In this document: piece after piece, positions 9,377 through 18,246 of the stretch
Position numbering within the stretch: position 1 is the stretch's first letter
Layout: each line of letters starts with the position of its first letter
Assembly: GCF_039851975.1 (NCBI RefSeq)
Contig: NZ_CP156660.1
Span: 2,485,035 to 2,549,034 of the forward strand
Direction: 5' to 3'
DNA: 64,000 nucleotides
Source: Desulfoscipio sp. XC116
GTDB lineage: Bacteria > Bacillota > Desulfotomaculia > Desulfotomaculales > Desulfallaceae
Made by a program: the position numbers and the translations under genes
Notes under the pieces: model-generated
The model's input: the letters and a program-made list of their open reading frames with translations, nothing else
The model's database searches: none
What the model was told of the DNA's origin: nothing

Positions 9377-9414
9377 AACCAGTTAAACAGATAGTGTTTA
9401 CCGAACTGGTTATA
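9377..9414. repeat. Inverted repeat between uppP and the flavodiiron gene
   Basis: Perfect 10-bp arms (ATAACCAGTT / AACTGGTTAT) flank an 18-bp loop. No T-run follows, so this could be an operator for the downstream flavodiiron gene rather than a terminator. Confidence 0.5.
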
Positions 9415-9454
9415 CCTTCTTCCGTGTTGGCGATGCAAAATTTTGATAAACGAA

Positions 9455-10282
9455 TTACAGATAAATAACGTAAATTAAAATTGCAAGCACTATACGATAA
9501 AAAGCAAATGGAACTAATTTAATGCGATTGATTAATTGCAGAAAGAATCTTATAGAAAGCAGTGCAAATAAAAAAGCGCTAATAAAACCTACAATAAAAA
9601 ACGGAAGAGCATCTATGGTAAAATACTGCCAGTTCTTAATGAGAGATAATCCACTTGCCCCCAGCATCACCGGTACAGCCATGATAAAAGTAAAATCAGC
9701 CGCCGCACGGTGACTCATACCAAGCAAGACACCACCCGAAATGGTAGATCCGGAACGGGAAAAACCCGGCCATAATCCTATACACTGAAACAATCCCATA
9801 CCGATGGCTTGCTTATAGGTCATTTGATCTACCGTTTCCACCTTGGGCGCCTTCGGGCGATACCAATCGGCTATAAGCATGAGCAATGCTCCCACTACAA
9901 GACCGATAATAACTGTTTGAACAGAAAATAAATATTTATCGATATAATCCTCAAACAAGAACCCCAGCACGGCGGCAGGAATTAAACCCACAACAACATG
10001 TTTTAAACTTAACCTTTTAGTGCGTTGATCAACAAGAACATACCTTTTTAAACCTAGCAAGTCTATAAATCTATCTTTAAAAACAACAACTACAGCTAAA
10101 ATAGAGCCCAGCTGGATAACCACTTTAAATGTATTGGCGGTTGATGCCGAAAATAATTCCTTTGAATGGAGTAAAATATCATCCACAATAATCATGTGAC
10201 CGGTGGACGAAACTGGGGCAAACTCCGTTAAACCTTCTACAACACCTAAAATAAATGCGACAAATAAAACCCATATATTCAT
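9455..10282 (-). CDS. uppP: Undecaprenyl-diphosphatase (UppP/BacA)
   Basis: A 275-aa polytopic membrane protein. Both family signatures are present: an EGLTEFAPVSSTGH motif near residues 16-29 and GFSRSGST near residue 175. It dephosphorylates undecaprenyl diphosphate on the outer face of the cytoplasmic membrane to recycle the lipid carrier for peptidoglycan and other wall polymers; overexpression of family members gives bacitracin resistance. The start ATG 10282 has AGGAGA 8 bases upstream. It appears to stand alone. Confidence 0.95.
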   Translation of the reverse strand: MNIWVLFVAFILGVVEGLTEFAPVSSTGHMIIVDDILLHSKELFSASTANTFKVVIQLGSILAVVVVFKDRFIDLLGLKRYVLVDQRTKRLSLKHVVVGLIPAAVLGFLFEDYIDKYLFSVQTVIIGLVVGALLMLIADWYRPKAPKVETVDQMTYKQAIGMGLFQCIGLWPGFSRSGSTISGGVLLGMSHRAAADFTFIMAVPVMLGASGLSLIKNWQYFTIDALPFFIVGFISAFLFALLSIRFFLQLINRIKLVPFAFYRIVLAILIYVIYL

Positions 10283-10417
10283 TAGCTAATTCTCCTATTT
10301 ATCATGACTCCGGTAACTTCCCGGCGCCGGCGTTAATCAATGATAACATTATAGCCTACATCAAATAAATAGCAACCTTTAATAGCTCACCGATAACCGC
10401 CGCTACAGATACAAAGA

Positions 10418-10458
10418 ATAGACCCCTGCCTGTTCATATTAAAAGGGCAGGGGTCTAT
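10418..10458. terminator. Hairpin terminator, probably bidirectional
   Basis: The 13-bp arms ATAGACCCCTGCC / GGCAGGGGTCTAT enclose a 15-base loop, 50 bp downstream of the 55-aa gene on the minus strand. A short T-rich tract follows in the minus direction. Confidence 0.65.
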
Positions 10459-10507
10459 ATCACTGTAGTAGGCAAGTAATTTTTCATGCAATACCTCCGT
10501 AATTCTG

Positions 10508-10675
10508 TTACTTAGCCGGGCGCAGCGCAATCACTTTTTTATGCTCTTTGCATCCGCCATACCTATCAACAGAATGCTCTTCTTTAAGCAAGTCGGCGCG
10601 CAGCATTTCTGCTTCGTATAGTGGTGTTTCCAAGTTTTTCTCCATCCATCTGGTCAGCCTGTCAAAAGTTTTCAT
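10508..10675 (-). CDS. Small hypothetical protein, 55 aa, N-terminus shared with the 11148 product
   Basis: The start ATG 10675 has TGAGGTG 8 bases upstream and the stop is at 10508-10510. Residues 10-31 (WMEKNLETPLYEAEMLRADLL) match the N-terminal part of the divergently encoded 68-aa protein starting at 11148 (WMVKNFEEPLLQAEIYRADLL), a shared module of about 21 residues with roughly 60% identity. The rest is polar, without a membrane helix, and ends in a basic tail. The conserved pattern in two neighbouring small genes strongly supports translation. Function is unknown. Confidence 0.65.
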   Translation of the reverse strand: MKTFDRLTRWMEKNLETPLYEAEMLRADLLKEEHSVDRYGGCKEHKKVIALRPAK

Positions 10676-11147
10676 ACTAAACACCTCACGTTATATTGGA
10701 AATCATTTGTTATATTTAATTGTTATTTTACTCCCACTCACACAAGACCAAAATCTTTTACCGCCGAATTACCATAATATCAAGGCGAAAGTTTCACAAA
10801 CCCATTAATCATCATTATAGCCATTTATCTTTGTATTAATCATGGTTTTATACCGGCCGGCACGTTTATCAGCCTGGCTTTAATTGACTATTTATAGAAC
10901 ATAGCATTAGCTATCTTCCTGCTCAATATGAGGCAGGTAAGCTGTTTCATATAAGCACAGGCCGGTTAAACCATCCGACCTGTACAGATAAAAGTCACCG
11001 GTGATGTTAAATTAGTCAAATGCGAATGTCCGGCCAGCAACGAAATCCTTTATTTTAGCGGACTGCGGTATAAGATGGTCATGGCACGCACTTTGCACAT
11101 TAATTTACATTAGAAAAAAGTTATCTTTGTCAAGGAGGCTCCGGGCC
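10676..11147. other. Divergent intergenic region with sigma-54 promoter and dyad
   Basis: This 470-bp spacer between two related small genes carries a dyad at about 10958-10984 (ACAGG.CGG with its complement CCG.CCTGT) and a -24/-12 promoter at 11082-11097. The dyad is about 100 bp upstream of the promoter, where sigma-54 activators usually bind. Confidence 0.6.
11082..11097 (+). promoter_or_regulatory. Sigma-54 (-24/-12) promoter
   Basis: TGGCACGCACTTTGCA matches the consensus TGGCACG-N4-TTGCA exactly in both boxes, with GG-N10-GC spacing. The start codon of the 68-aa membrane protein gene lies 51 bp downstream. Confidence 0.88.
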
Positions 11148-11354
11148 ATGAAAAAAAACGCTAATTTATATTCCTGGATGGTTAAAAACTTTGAAGAACC
11201 TTTACTTCAGGCTGAAATATACAGAGCGGACCTTTTGAAATGTGCTGACAACGAAAATTGTTCCCTTAGTTTGATTGCCGTATTAGCAGCATTAGTCATG
11301 CCTATAATAATAGTGGCAGCCAGTATGTTAAAGATAAAATACCCTTTTTTATAA
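11148..11354 (+). CDS. Small membrane protein, 68 aa
   Basis: ATG 11148 is chosen because AAGGAGG lies 10 bases upstream. The N-terminal half carries the same WMxKNxExPLxxAExxRADLL module as the 55-aa protein encoded at 10508-10675. The C-terminal half is one membrane helix (about residues 43-62), so the module probably sits at the cytoplasmic membrane. It is the first gene behind a perfect sigma-54 promoter, with the 218-aa hypothetical gene 30 bp downstream. It may be a small regulatory or partner subunit; no function is known. Confidence 0.75.
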   Translation: MKKNANLYSWMVKNFEEPLLQAEIYRADLLKCADNENCSLSLIAVLAALVMPIIIVAASMLKIKYPFL

Positions 11355-11384
11355 ACATCAGGCAACAGGAGGAGGGAGCCCAAA

Positions 11385-12041
11385 ATGACTGATAGGGAAT
11401 TCGTTTCTACATTTGTTCAACAAAAGGAACGCTTTATCAGCCAAAACATGCCCAGGGGCATCAACTGCAAAACCCTGGACCTGTTTGAAAGCTGGTTAAT
11501 GGAACGTCTTTCATCAGCCAAAGGCGAAAAATCAGCACCAGTATCCCCCAAAACAGAACTGCCTGCTCTGCTGGACCAGGCTATCGAAAAGGCTGACACT
11601 CTACTGCAAAAGAAAGATATTCGTATTAAACGTATTTCTTTAAACGTACTGGGTAATAAATCAAAGACGCGCTGCATCAAGGTTTACCCATTTGATAATC
11701 TTTATTACCGCATATGTAAAACTTCCCCCCGCAAGGGTAAACATAAAGGTGAAAATTTGATCGCTATTGAGCTGATAATGGATGGCAATAAAAATAATAT
11801 TTTTGTTCCCATGGCCGCTGAAAAGGATAATATAGAAAATCAATTAGGCATAGCTGTGGAAAGAGAAAGGCCATCTATTGAGGCAACCGGCAAATACAGG
11901 CTTAAAGTACTGTTTAATCTTGATGAAAAGAGCAAGCAAGAAATAGCCGGGCAACTTGGCATTGCCCTGGCCGATTTCGTTTGTATTACCAACCGCTATT
12001 TACAAAAAATTAAACGTTTTAGTAAAAGTAATCATCCATAA
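11385..12041 (+). CDS. Hypothetical protein, second gene of a sigma-54 transcription unit
   Basis: This is a 218-aa soluble protein with GGAGG just before ATG 11385. I recognise no family. An acidic N-terminal part, a central segment with many Lys/Arg (about residues 70-135) and a C-terminal part reading GKYRLKVLFNLDEKSK can be seen. It is the second gene behind the -24/-12 promoter at 11082. Its last 23 bases overlap the convergent CBS protein gene, so the two loci face each other tightly. Confidence 0.7.
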   Translation: MTDREFVSTFVQQKERFISQNMPRGINCKTLDLFESWLMERLSSAKGEKSAPVSPKTELPALLDQAIEKADTLLQKKDIRIKRISLNVLGNKSKTRCIKVYPFDNLYYRICKTSPRKGKHKGENLIAIELIMDGNKNNIFVPMAAEKDNIENQLGIAVERERPSIEATGKYRLKVLFNLDEKSKQEIAGQLGIALADFVCITNRYLQKIKRFSKSNHP

Positions 12042-12507
12042 CCGTGAAAACATCCATAGTGCGTACAATGCCCACCGGTTTTCCTTGTCTCAGCACAGGC
12101 ATCGAATTAACCCCGTGCTTTAAGAGGGCCAGGGCCACATCCAAAACCGGAGCCTGATAATCTACAGTAAATAACGCCAAAGGACGCATTACATCCTTAA
12201 CTCTTATTTTAGTTTCTTTACGCATAGCATTAATATAATACCAGCCCCAGGATTCCGCTTTAATTTGCGGGTCATTATCCAATTCTTTAAGACCCGCGGC
12301 CCTGAGCAATCCGCGCATGGTCAGCATGCCCACCAAATGGCCGCCCCTCCCCAGCACCAGCACACTCCGATGGCCGTGCCAAGCGCCTCCTTTACTGTGC
12401 ATGGCCTGTTGCAGCGCCTTGATCGCCTCATACAAGGTAGCATTTTCCTCAATTGTCACGTAGTCTTCGATAGGCAGCATGATATCAGCCGCGGCTTTAT
12501 TTTGCAA
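12019..12507 (-). CDS. CBS-pair protein 2
   Basis: A 162-aa protein made of two CBS domains with no other domain (MLPIEDYVTI... near residue 10, then RVKDVMRPLALFTVDY... near residue 97). CBS pairs bind adenosine nucleotides and act as energy or ligand sensors. It is a tandem paralogue of the protein encoded at 12522-13013, 14 bp upstream. Both lie at the end of the operon with an NtrC-type regulator and sensor kinase, so they may add a nucleotide signal to that pathway. That link is inferred from position only. Confidence 0.88.
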   Translation of the reverse strand: MQNKAAADIMLPIEDYVTIEENATLYEAIKALQQAMHSKGGAWHGHRSVLVLGRGGHLVGMLTMRGLLRAAGLKELDNDPQIKAESWGWYYINAMRKETKIRVKDVMRPLALFTVDYQAPVLDVALALLKHGVNSMPVLRQGKPVGIVRTMDVFTVMDDYFY

Positions 12508-12521
12508 AGCTATCCCCCCAC

Positions 12522-13013
12522 TTAATCCAGCATTTCACCTACCACCCAGAATAAATCAATGGGGCGCACCATACCTACCATACGTTCTTTATCCATAACA
12601 GGCAGCAGGTTAACGTTCTTCCTCACCATTATTTGCACCGCTTCAAAGACACTGCTTTGTCTATTTAAAGCAGCTGTCTTGATAGGACGCATGATATCCC
12701 TGACCACAATCTGCATGTTATCGTTAAACTTATTGGGGAAAAACAGACCTATAGCATCGCTCTTCAATAAATGATCCTGAATCTGCTGCAATTGGAAAGC
12801 GCGCAATAGCCCCCGCAAAGTCAGCAGCCCCACCAATTTATCCCTGCTGTTCAGCACCAGGGCCGCCTGGAACCCAAACCACGTTCCGTCCAAAATATGC
12901 ATAAACCGGCGCATCGTATCTATAGCCTCGGCAACAATATCAGCTTCGCGCACTACAGGGCAATCATTTATGGGTACCATGATCTGATCCACCGTCTTGT
13001 TATAATAAGACAA
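12522..13013 (-). CDS. CBS-pair protein 1
   Basis: A 163-aa stand-alone CBS pair, similar along its length to the next gene: both share IMxPIxD near the start, a VLxLxxRGLLRA segment in the middle and VxDxMRP before the second domain. It follows the NtrC-type regulator gene after only 14 bp, consistent with translation from the same mRNA. It has no transmembrane helix, so it should be cytosolic. Confidence 0.88.
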   Translation of the reverse strand: MSYYNKTVDQIMVPINDCPVVREADIVAEAIDTMRRFMHILDGTWFGFQAALVLNSRDKLVGLLTLRGLLRAFQLQQIQDHLLKSDAIGLFFPNKFNDNMQIVVRDIMRPIKTAALNRQSSVFEAVQIMVRKNVNLLPVMDKERMVGMVRPIDLFWVVGEMLD

Positions 13014-13027
13014 GGCAAAAACCCCCG

Positions 13028-14392
13028 TTAATCAATTATCCCCAATTCTTTCATCTTAGCGTAGAGAGAACTCCGGTTCATTTTTAACGCCTGGGCAGTG
13101 GCCGAGCGATTCCAATTATTATCTTCCAACGCCTTTAGAATAACTTCCCGCTCCACCTCGGCCACAATTTCCTTCAGGGAATCACCCTGCAGTTCACCCA
13201 GCCAGTCGATGCGCCGGCTGCTTTTCCTGAGGCCTAACGGCAAATCCTCCACCGTAAGCAGCGGTCCGCTGGACATTAGCACCGCCCGCTCACAAATATT
13301 TTTTAGCTCTCTGATATTGCCCGGCCAATCATAAGCTTCAAGCAGGTCTATAGCCTCCCGGGAAAAACCGGTTATCGTCTTGCCGTGTTCCAGGCTGGTA
13401 TTTTTTATGATATGTTCCACCAGGGCAGGGATGTCCTGTTTACGTTCCCTGAGAGGGGGCAGCATAATATCCACCACATTAATCCGGTAATATAGGTCTT
13501 CCCTGAATGTACCTTCCTCTATGGACCTTTCCAGGTCTTTATTGGTTGCAGCCACAATCCTTACGTCCACCTGAATGGTTTCGGTGCCGCCAACACGTTC
13601 AAATTCCCTTTCCTGAAGCACGCGCAGTATTTTAGCCTGAGTGCCCGCGGACATTTCACCGATTTCATCCAAAAATATGGTGCCCTTATGAGCTATTTCA
13701 AACTTGCCCTGTTTTGCCGCCACTGCTCCGGTAAAAGCACCCTTTTCATGTCCGAACAATTCACTCTCCAGTAAGTTTTCGGGAATGGACGCACAGTTGA
13801 TTTTTACAAAATTTCTGTCTTTGCGCACGCTGTTAAAATGAATGGCTCTGGCCACCAGTTCCTTCCCCGTACCGCTTTCTCCTCTGATTAATACCGTCGC
13901 ATTACTGTTGGCCACCCGCCCGATGGTCTTATAAATACTTTGCATGGCCGGTGACAGACCGATCATCATGTTTTCATTTATATCGCCTTGGCAGTCACTT
14001 TGGTTATGCCTGAAACGGCGAATCATTTCCCTCACTTCCACCGCTTTTCCGAGAGCATCCAATACCTCATTAACTTTAAGCGGTTTCATGAGATAGTCAA
14101 AGGCGCCCAGCTTCATGGCCTCAATGGTGGTTTCCGTGGAACCGTAGGCAGTCATGATAATCACCGGCACGTTCCGGCCCCGCTGATTGATAATTTCCAG
14201 TGCCCGGATGCCGTTCATTTCCGGCATTTTAATATCCAGCAGTACCGCGTCCGGATCCAGGCGATCAATCAATTCCAAGCCTTCAAGCCCATTGGAAGCG
14301 CATTCCACCCGGTAGCCGCTGTCCTCCAGTATATCGCGCAGAGCTTCCTGCACACTCCGCTCATCATCAACAACCAGAACTAATTTTGACAA
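13028..14392 (-). CDS. NtrC-type sigma-54-dependent response regulator
   Basis: The 454-aa protein has a receiver domain (residues 1-120, phospho-acceptor in DAVLLDIKMP near residue 53), an AAA+ sigma-54 interaction domain (Walker A GESGTGKE near 170, GAFTGA near 218) and a C-terminal Fis-type helix-turn-helix. The intact GAFTGA loop means it can contact sigma-54. It is followed by two CBS genes and preceded by its kinase gene with 2 bp between. Likely targets are the sigma-54 promoters at 11082 and 17823, which flank the locus; this is an inference from proximity. Confidence 0.93.
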   Translation of the reverse strand: MSKLVLVVDDERSVQEALRDILEDSGYRVECASNGLEGLELIDRLDPDAVLLDIKMPEMNGIRALEIINQRGRNVPVIIMTAYGSTETTIEAMKLGAFDYLMKPLKVNEVLDALGKAVEVREMIRRFRHNQSDCQGDINENMMIGLSPAMQSIYKTIGRVANSNATVLIRGESGTGKELVARAIHFNSVRKDRNFVKINCASIPENLLESELFGHEKGAFTGAVAAKQGKFEIAHKGTIFLDEIGEMSAGTQAKILRVLQEREFERVGGTETIQVDVRIVAATNKDLERSIEEGTFREDLYYRINVVDIMLPPLRERKQDIPALVEHIIKNTSLEHGKTITGFSREAIDLLEAYDWPGNIRELKNICERAVLMSSGPLLTVEDLPLGLRKSSRRIDWLGELQGDSLKEIVAEVEREVILKALEDNNWNRSATAQALKMNRSSLYAKMKELGIID

Positions 14393-14394
14393 CT

Positions 14395-16215
14395 TTAGGC
14401 TACCTCCTTGGTCTTTAAATAAAATATCAACTCAGTCCCTTTCCCAACCTCACTTTCCACTTCAATATGACCGCCGTGCACCTGGATAATTTCATGGACA
14501 ATGGCCAGCCCCAATCCCGTGCCCTTGGGACGGGTGGAGAAAAACGGGTCGAACAAGTGTCCCAAATGTTCACGAGGAATACCCCGCCCGGTATCTTTTA
14601 TGGACACAAAAACTTCCTCGGCATCCCCATAATACCCGGTAGACACTGTTATAGTACCGGACTCAGGCATTGACTGCAGGGCATTGAATAGAATATTGGC
14701 CAATACCCGCTCAATTTGCTCGGGATCTATCCACACCTGTGGAATACCGTCCTTAAGGTTCCTAATCAAACTGAATTTACCCTGGTGTATTTCATTAAAA
14801 AAACCCAACACATCTTCAACAAGTACATTAATATCCTTTTGTACAAACTTGGCCTCACCAGGCTTGGCAAAATAAAGCAATTGATCTACAATAGCATCCA
14901 GCCTGGACACTTCCCGCTGCATAGTGGCCAGGGCCCGCTGATTGGGCTCATGCCGGTTTTGCCAGTGCTGAATATACATGCTGATGGAAGTCAGCGGATT
15001 TCTGATTTCATGGGCCACGCCGGTAACCAGTTTACCAAGTGACGCCAGGCGTTCCTGGCGATGAGCTTTTTCCCTGAGTCTGAGCCGCTCGGTGATATCG
15101 CGGCACAGCAGTACGACTCCCAACATACTCCCCCGGATGCTTTTTAACAGTGAAGTGCTGATCAATAATTCCAACGTATTATGATTACCGTTATTGGCCC
15201 AGGAGATATGCAGATCTTTAAAATTATTTTTATCCTCCATAGTTCTGCCAATCAATTCCGCAAATGGGGACCCGGTGGGGAGTAATTCAAGATAATCCAT
15301 ATCCCGGCAGTCTTCGGGCAATCCCATTAACTTGACCGCCATTTTGTTGGCAATCATCACCCGGCCATGTACGTCAACCACCAAAATGGCATCGTCGATG
15401 GTGGCCAGCATGGTTTCATTGTATAAATTTAAATCAGATATTTTATGGGCAAAGCCGTTAATGGCATCCACTATTTCACCAAGCTCGCCGGGCGCTGTCG
15501 GCAGGGTTTGATTCAAGTCACTCTCCAGTAATTTAACCCCGTTTTTAATATTTTCCACCTGGCTCACCAATTGCCGGAAAAGCAACACGGCTCCGGAAAT
15601 GCCGGTAATAATTACAAAAGAAATTATTGAGTAAACGGTATATTCAATTTCCTTGCGCTTGCTGTAATAACTGGTTTCTCCCAGGTATTCGGCTGATCTG
15701 ATCACCCCTTCAACACGCCCGTTCCTGGTAAAAGGTTTATAAACCTCCACCACGCCGCCCTCTTCTTCACCCAGGCTTTGGGTTAAAGCGTTTTTATTTT
15801 CTAAAACGACATCAAATGCTTTTTTCCGCCGCAGGGAATAGTTTTCCCCAAAACGCTGGGTACCGTCAAAAAAAATATCCAAGTCCTTATAATAAAGACC
15901 GATATGCACTTCAGGGTACTCGCGGTGCACCTTGCCGATCGCTTCATTCAGATACTCTCCCATAACCAGCATCTGCTCTTGTTTGCTTTTACTTTCCGCA
16001 TGACGACCGTCCAGGTAATCATACAGACTGCCGTCCAGGTTTTGGTCAAACAGGTAAGCAGCCTGGTTAAGACGTGCCTTCTGGTGTTCCAGAAGAGAAA
16101 GCTCACTGTTGCTGATAATACTCATCAGGTATACCGTCAGTAGCACAGTGAGAACGAGCAGCAGCGATACAAATATTAAAATACGATTGCCGAAATACAC
16201 ATTTTTCTCGGTCAT
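14395..16215 (-). CDS. Membrane sensor histidine kinase
   Basis: The frame opens at 16245, but ATG 16215 (MTEKNVYFGNR) has a GAGG site and gives a normal N-terminus (606 aa). It has one membrane helix near residues 10-35, an extracellular sensor region of about 150 residues, and a second helix near residues 190-215. A HAMP-like linker, a PAS domain (about 265-380), a HisKA domain with VAHEIRNPLTS and an ATPase domain with the G boxes (DTGRGIP, GTGLGLAI) follow. It phosphorylates the regulator encoded 2 bp downstream. The ligand sensed outside the cell is unknown; association with a TauE/SafE permease suggests a sulfur compound or organic anion, which is an inference. Confidence 0.92.
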   Translation of the reverse strand: MTEKNVYFGNRILIFVSLLLVLTVLLTVYLMSIISNSELSLLEHQKARLNQAAYLFDQNLDGSLYDYLDGRHAESKSKQEQMLVMGEYLNEAIGKVHREYPEVHIGLYYKDLDIFFDGTQRFGENYSLRRKKAFDVVLENKNALTQSLGEEEGGVVEVYKPFTRNGRVEGVIRSAEYLGETSYYSKRKEIEYTVYSIISFVIITGISGAVLLFRQLVSQVENIKNGVKLLESDLNQTLPTAPGELGEIVDAINGFAHKISDLNLYNETMLATIDDAILVVDVHGRVMIANKMAVKLMGLPEDCRDMDYLELLPTGSPFAELIGRTMEDKNNFKDLHISWANNGNHNTLELLISTSLLKSIRGSMLGVVLLCRDITERLRLREKAHRQERLASLGKLVTGVAHEIRNPLTSISMYIQHWQNRHEPNQRALATMQREVSRLDAIVDQLLYFAKPGEAKFVQKDINVLVEDVLGFFNEIHQGKFSLIRNLKDGIPQVWIDPEQIERVLANILFNALQSMPESGTITVSTGYYGDAEEVFVSIKDTGRGIPREHLGHLFDPFFSTRPKGTGLGLAIVHEIIQVHGGHIEVESEVGKGTELIFYLKTKEVA

Positions 16216-16291
16216 AAAAAGGCCTCGCTGATAAATATTTTGCATCCTTAGCCATATTATAATGATTAACCGCGCTCATTGAAACCATTAA

Positions 16292-16333
16292 TAAAAACAG
16301 ACGCCGACGACATCGCACCGGCATCATGTTTTT
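16292..16333 (-). terminator. Imperfect hairpin between permease and kinase genes
   Basis: The arms AAAACA.GA.GCCG and CGGC.TC.TGTTTT pair with two bulges, followed by a T-rich tract on the minus strand. It may partly terminate the permease transcript before the kinase gene. Confidence 0.45.
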
Positions 16334-16360
16334 ATCTATTTTACTTGTTTTTTAACTTTT

Positions 16361-17467
16361 TCAACCGGACACCTGCTGACCGCTATGCACTTCATTCCGG
16401 GCGGCCTGACCCGCCCGCCGGTAAGCAAGGAACATCCAGTAAAAGATAACCGCAACGCCCACCACGCCGCTGCCGTATAAGAATACACTGCTCAGAAGAT
16501 TAACGGTATCATAGGTACCGGCGCTCATGGTCATTTTACCCATATCGGCCAGGTAAACAGGTACCATGGCCAGCCTGCTCAGGGCCACTAAAGCTATAAT
16601 AGATACCATAACCATCCTTATCTGGGCCCCGCGTACCACCCGGGTGCCGATGGCCCCCAGGTTGACCCCGATCAGCGAGCCAACGTACAACAGCAAGGCT
16701 ATCCGCAAATCAACCAGGCCATGCAGCGAATAAAGAAATGCCCCCTGCGCCCCGGAAAATATAGCTAAAAAAAGCTCTGTACCGGCGGCCACATAGGTAG
16801 GTATGCCCAGCAGGTAGATCATGGCCGGAACGCCTACAAAACCACCCACGCCGATAGTACCGGCCAGAAAACCCGTCGCAAAGCCGACAAGAAGGGCCAG
16901 CCACAATGATGTGCGGACACCGGCTACCTTGAAATTGATCATGGGCGGGAGGTTCAGTTTTTGAATTTTTTCGGCCAGCGTAAGAGCTGCCTGCCCCCCG
17001 GCACCGGACGCGGTTTTTCGTTGTCTTAGAATATCCCGGGTCATAAAAATCGTTACCCAGGTAAGTATAATTACAAACATAATACTGATATACAGATTGG
17101 AGCCTGATTCACCCATTTTGGCCAGCACCCCTCTGTTTGCCGATACGGCCACTTCAACTCCGGCAAACAGGGCAAGAAACATCACCAGGCCCATGCGCAT
17201 ATCCACGTTGCCAAATTCACTGTGTTTCTTGGACCCCATGATAGCCTTGCCAAATTTATGTGTAATATTAGCGGCTACCGCCATAATTCCGGGAATACCC
17301 AGACTCATCATGGCCGGAGTCATAATGAATGCACCTCCGCTGCCCATGAAACCGCTCAGAACCCCCCCCACCAAGCCAATGCCAAACAGGGAAAAGGCGA
17401 TTTTAGGCGTAATAGCAATAAATTTTATTGCTTCCACCGCCGCCGGAATTTCTACAGCACCTGCCAT
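16361..17467 (-). CDS. TauE/SafE family permease
   Basis: The 368-aa protein has about eight to ten membrane helices and two glycine-rich repeats typical of the family (GGVLSGFMGSGGAFIMTP near residue 36 and TGFLAGTIGVGGFVGVP near residue 200). Members export or import sulfite, sulfonates or organosulfur anions. It follows a two-helix membrane protein gene with only 4 bp between, and lies behind a sigma-54 promoter. In a sulfate-reducing or sulfonate-using anaerobe, export of sulfite or uptake of a sulfonate would fit, but the substrate is not visible in the sequence. Confidence 0.9.
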   Translation of the reverse strand: MAGAVEIPAAVEAIKFIAITPKIAFSLFGIGLVGGVLSGFMGSGGAFIMTPAMMSLGIPGIMAVAANITHKFGKAIMGSKKHSEFGNVDMRMGLVMFLALFAGVEVAVSANRGVLAKMGESGSNLYISIMFVIILTWVTIFMTRDILRQRKTASGAGGQAALTLAEKIQKLNLPPMINFKVAGVRTSLWLALLVGFATGFLAGTIGVGGFVGVPAMIYLLGIPTYVAAGTELFLAIFSGAQGAFLYSLHGLVDLRIALLLYVGSLIGVNLGAIGTRVVRGAQIRMVMVSIIALVALSRLAMVPVYLADMGKMTMSAGTYDTVNLLSSVFLYGSGVVGVAVIFYWMFLAYRRAGQAARNEVHSGQQVSG

Positions 17468-17471
17468 TTTA

Positions 17472-17741
17472 TCACTCCTCTCTTAACTCCTGGGATTTTA
17501 ATCTTTCCTGCAAGGTGTATTTAAGGATGTTGGAAACCGCCGTTCCGTATAGAAATGCCACGACGACTACCAGGACCATGCATAAAGCCGGTGCAGCATA
17601 GCTTTCGCTCTTTAAAATCTTAACCAACTGGTCGGTATTGGTGAAAACATAAAAGTAAATAATTGCCGACAACACCAAACAAATAACAGCGGAAACCATA
17701 GCCTTTCCTTTACCTTGGGCTGTATGGGATGCCACAGACAT
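17472..17741 (-). CDS. Small two-helix membrane protein, partner of the permease
   Basis: An 89-aa protein with two membrane helices (about residues 13-33 and 49-72) and a charged C-terminus. It is the first gene after the sigma-54 promoter at 17823-17837, and its stop lies 4 bp from the permease start, so the two are almost certainly translationally linked. AGGAGG precedes the ATG. It could be a small subunit or chaperone of the permease. I do not recognise a named family. Confidence 0.75.
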   Translation of the reverse strand: MSVASHTAQGKGKAMVSAVICLVLSAIIYFYVFTNTDQLVKILKSESYAAPALCMVLVVVVAFLYGTAVSNILKYTLQERLKSQELREE

Positions 17742-17822
17742 TACCTCCTTTTAACTTTAAAAAATTGGCAAAATCCCGAAAACCCCGCCTACACCTCCCT
17801 GTTTGTTTTTGTAACTTAAGGT

Positions 17823-17837
17823 GCAAACGAAGTGCCA
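17823..17837 (-). promoter_or_regulatory. Sigma-54 (-24/-12) promoter of the permease operon
   Basis: On the minus strand the sequence is TGGCACTTCGTTTGC: a perfect TGGCAC -24 box and TTGC -12 box with GG-N10-GC spacing, 81 bp before the start of the two-helix protein gene. Confidence 0.85.
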
Positions 17838-18187
17838 GCCGGGAAAAGCACCTGATCCCAGCATTGACGCCGGTTTGTGAAAAAGAAGATCTTCACTATT
17901 TGTTGCGGATTTAGTCACAGCTGACCCAATTCCCAACAACATATACGGGTTGCAGTAACTGCATAGCCTAATGGAGCCTGGCGTTGATAACTGGCTGTAT
18001 GGTTTTAAGTCAAAAAAACCCCCGGCAGTTTCCACCCCGGCATAAAATATTTTTTAATCTTATATTTTTCAAATCAGACGCTTATTGAATATTGCTTGTT
18101 ATACTAAACACAATACTGTTGCAATATCGCAATATATTCATTAATATACAAGCATACTTAAAGTGCGGGGTCGAAAAGGCAGGCTCC

Positions 18188-18246
18188 GGTGCCCGGGTGT
18201 TGAAGGTTGAAAATCTAAGATTTTCAACCTTTTAACACCCGGCACC
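18188..18246. repeat. Long palindromic element, copy 1
   Basis: The arms begin GGTGCCCGGGTGTTGAAGG and close with the near-exact complement, around an AAATCTAAGATTT centre. Related sequences occur at 61542-61612 and, broken up, at 38773-38858. No T-run follows, so it is more like a REP-type element than a terminator. Confidence 0.75.
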
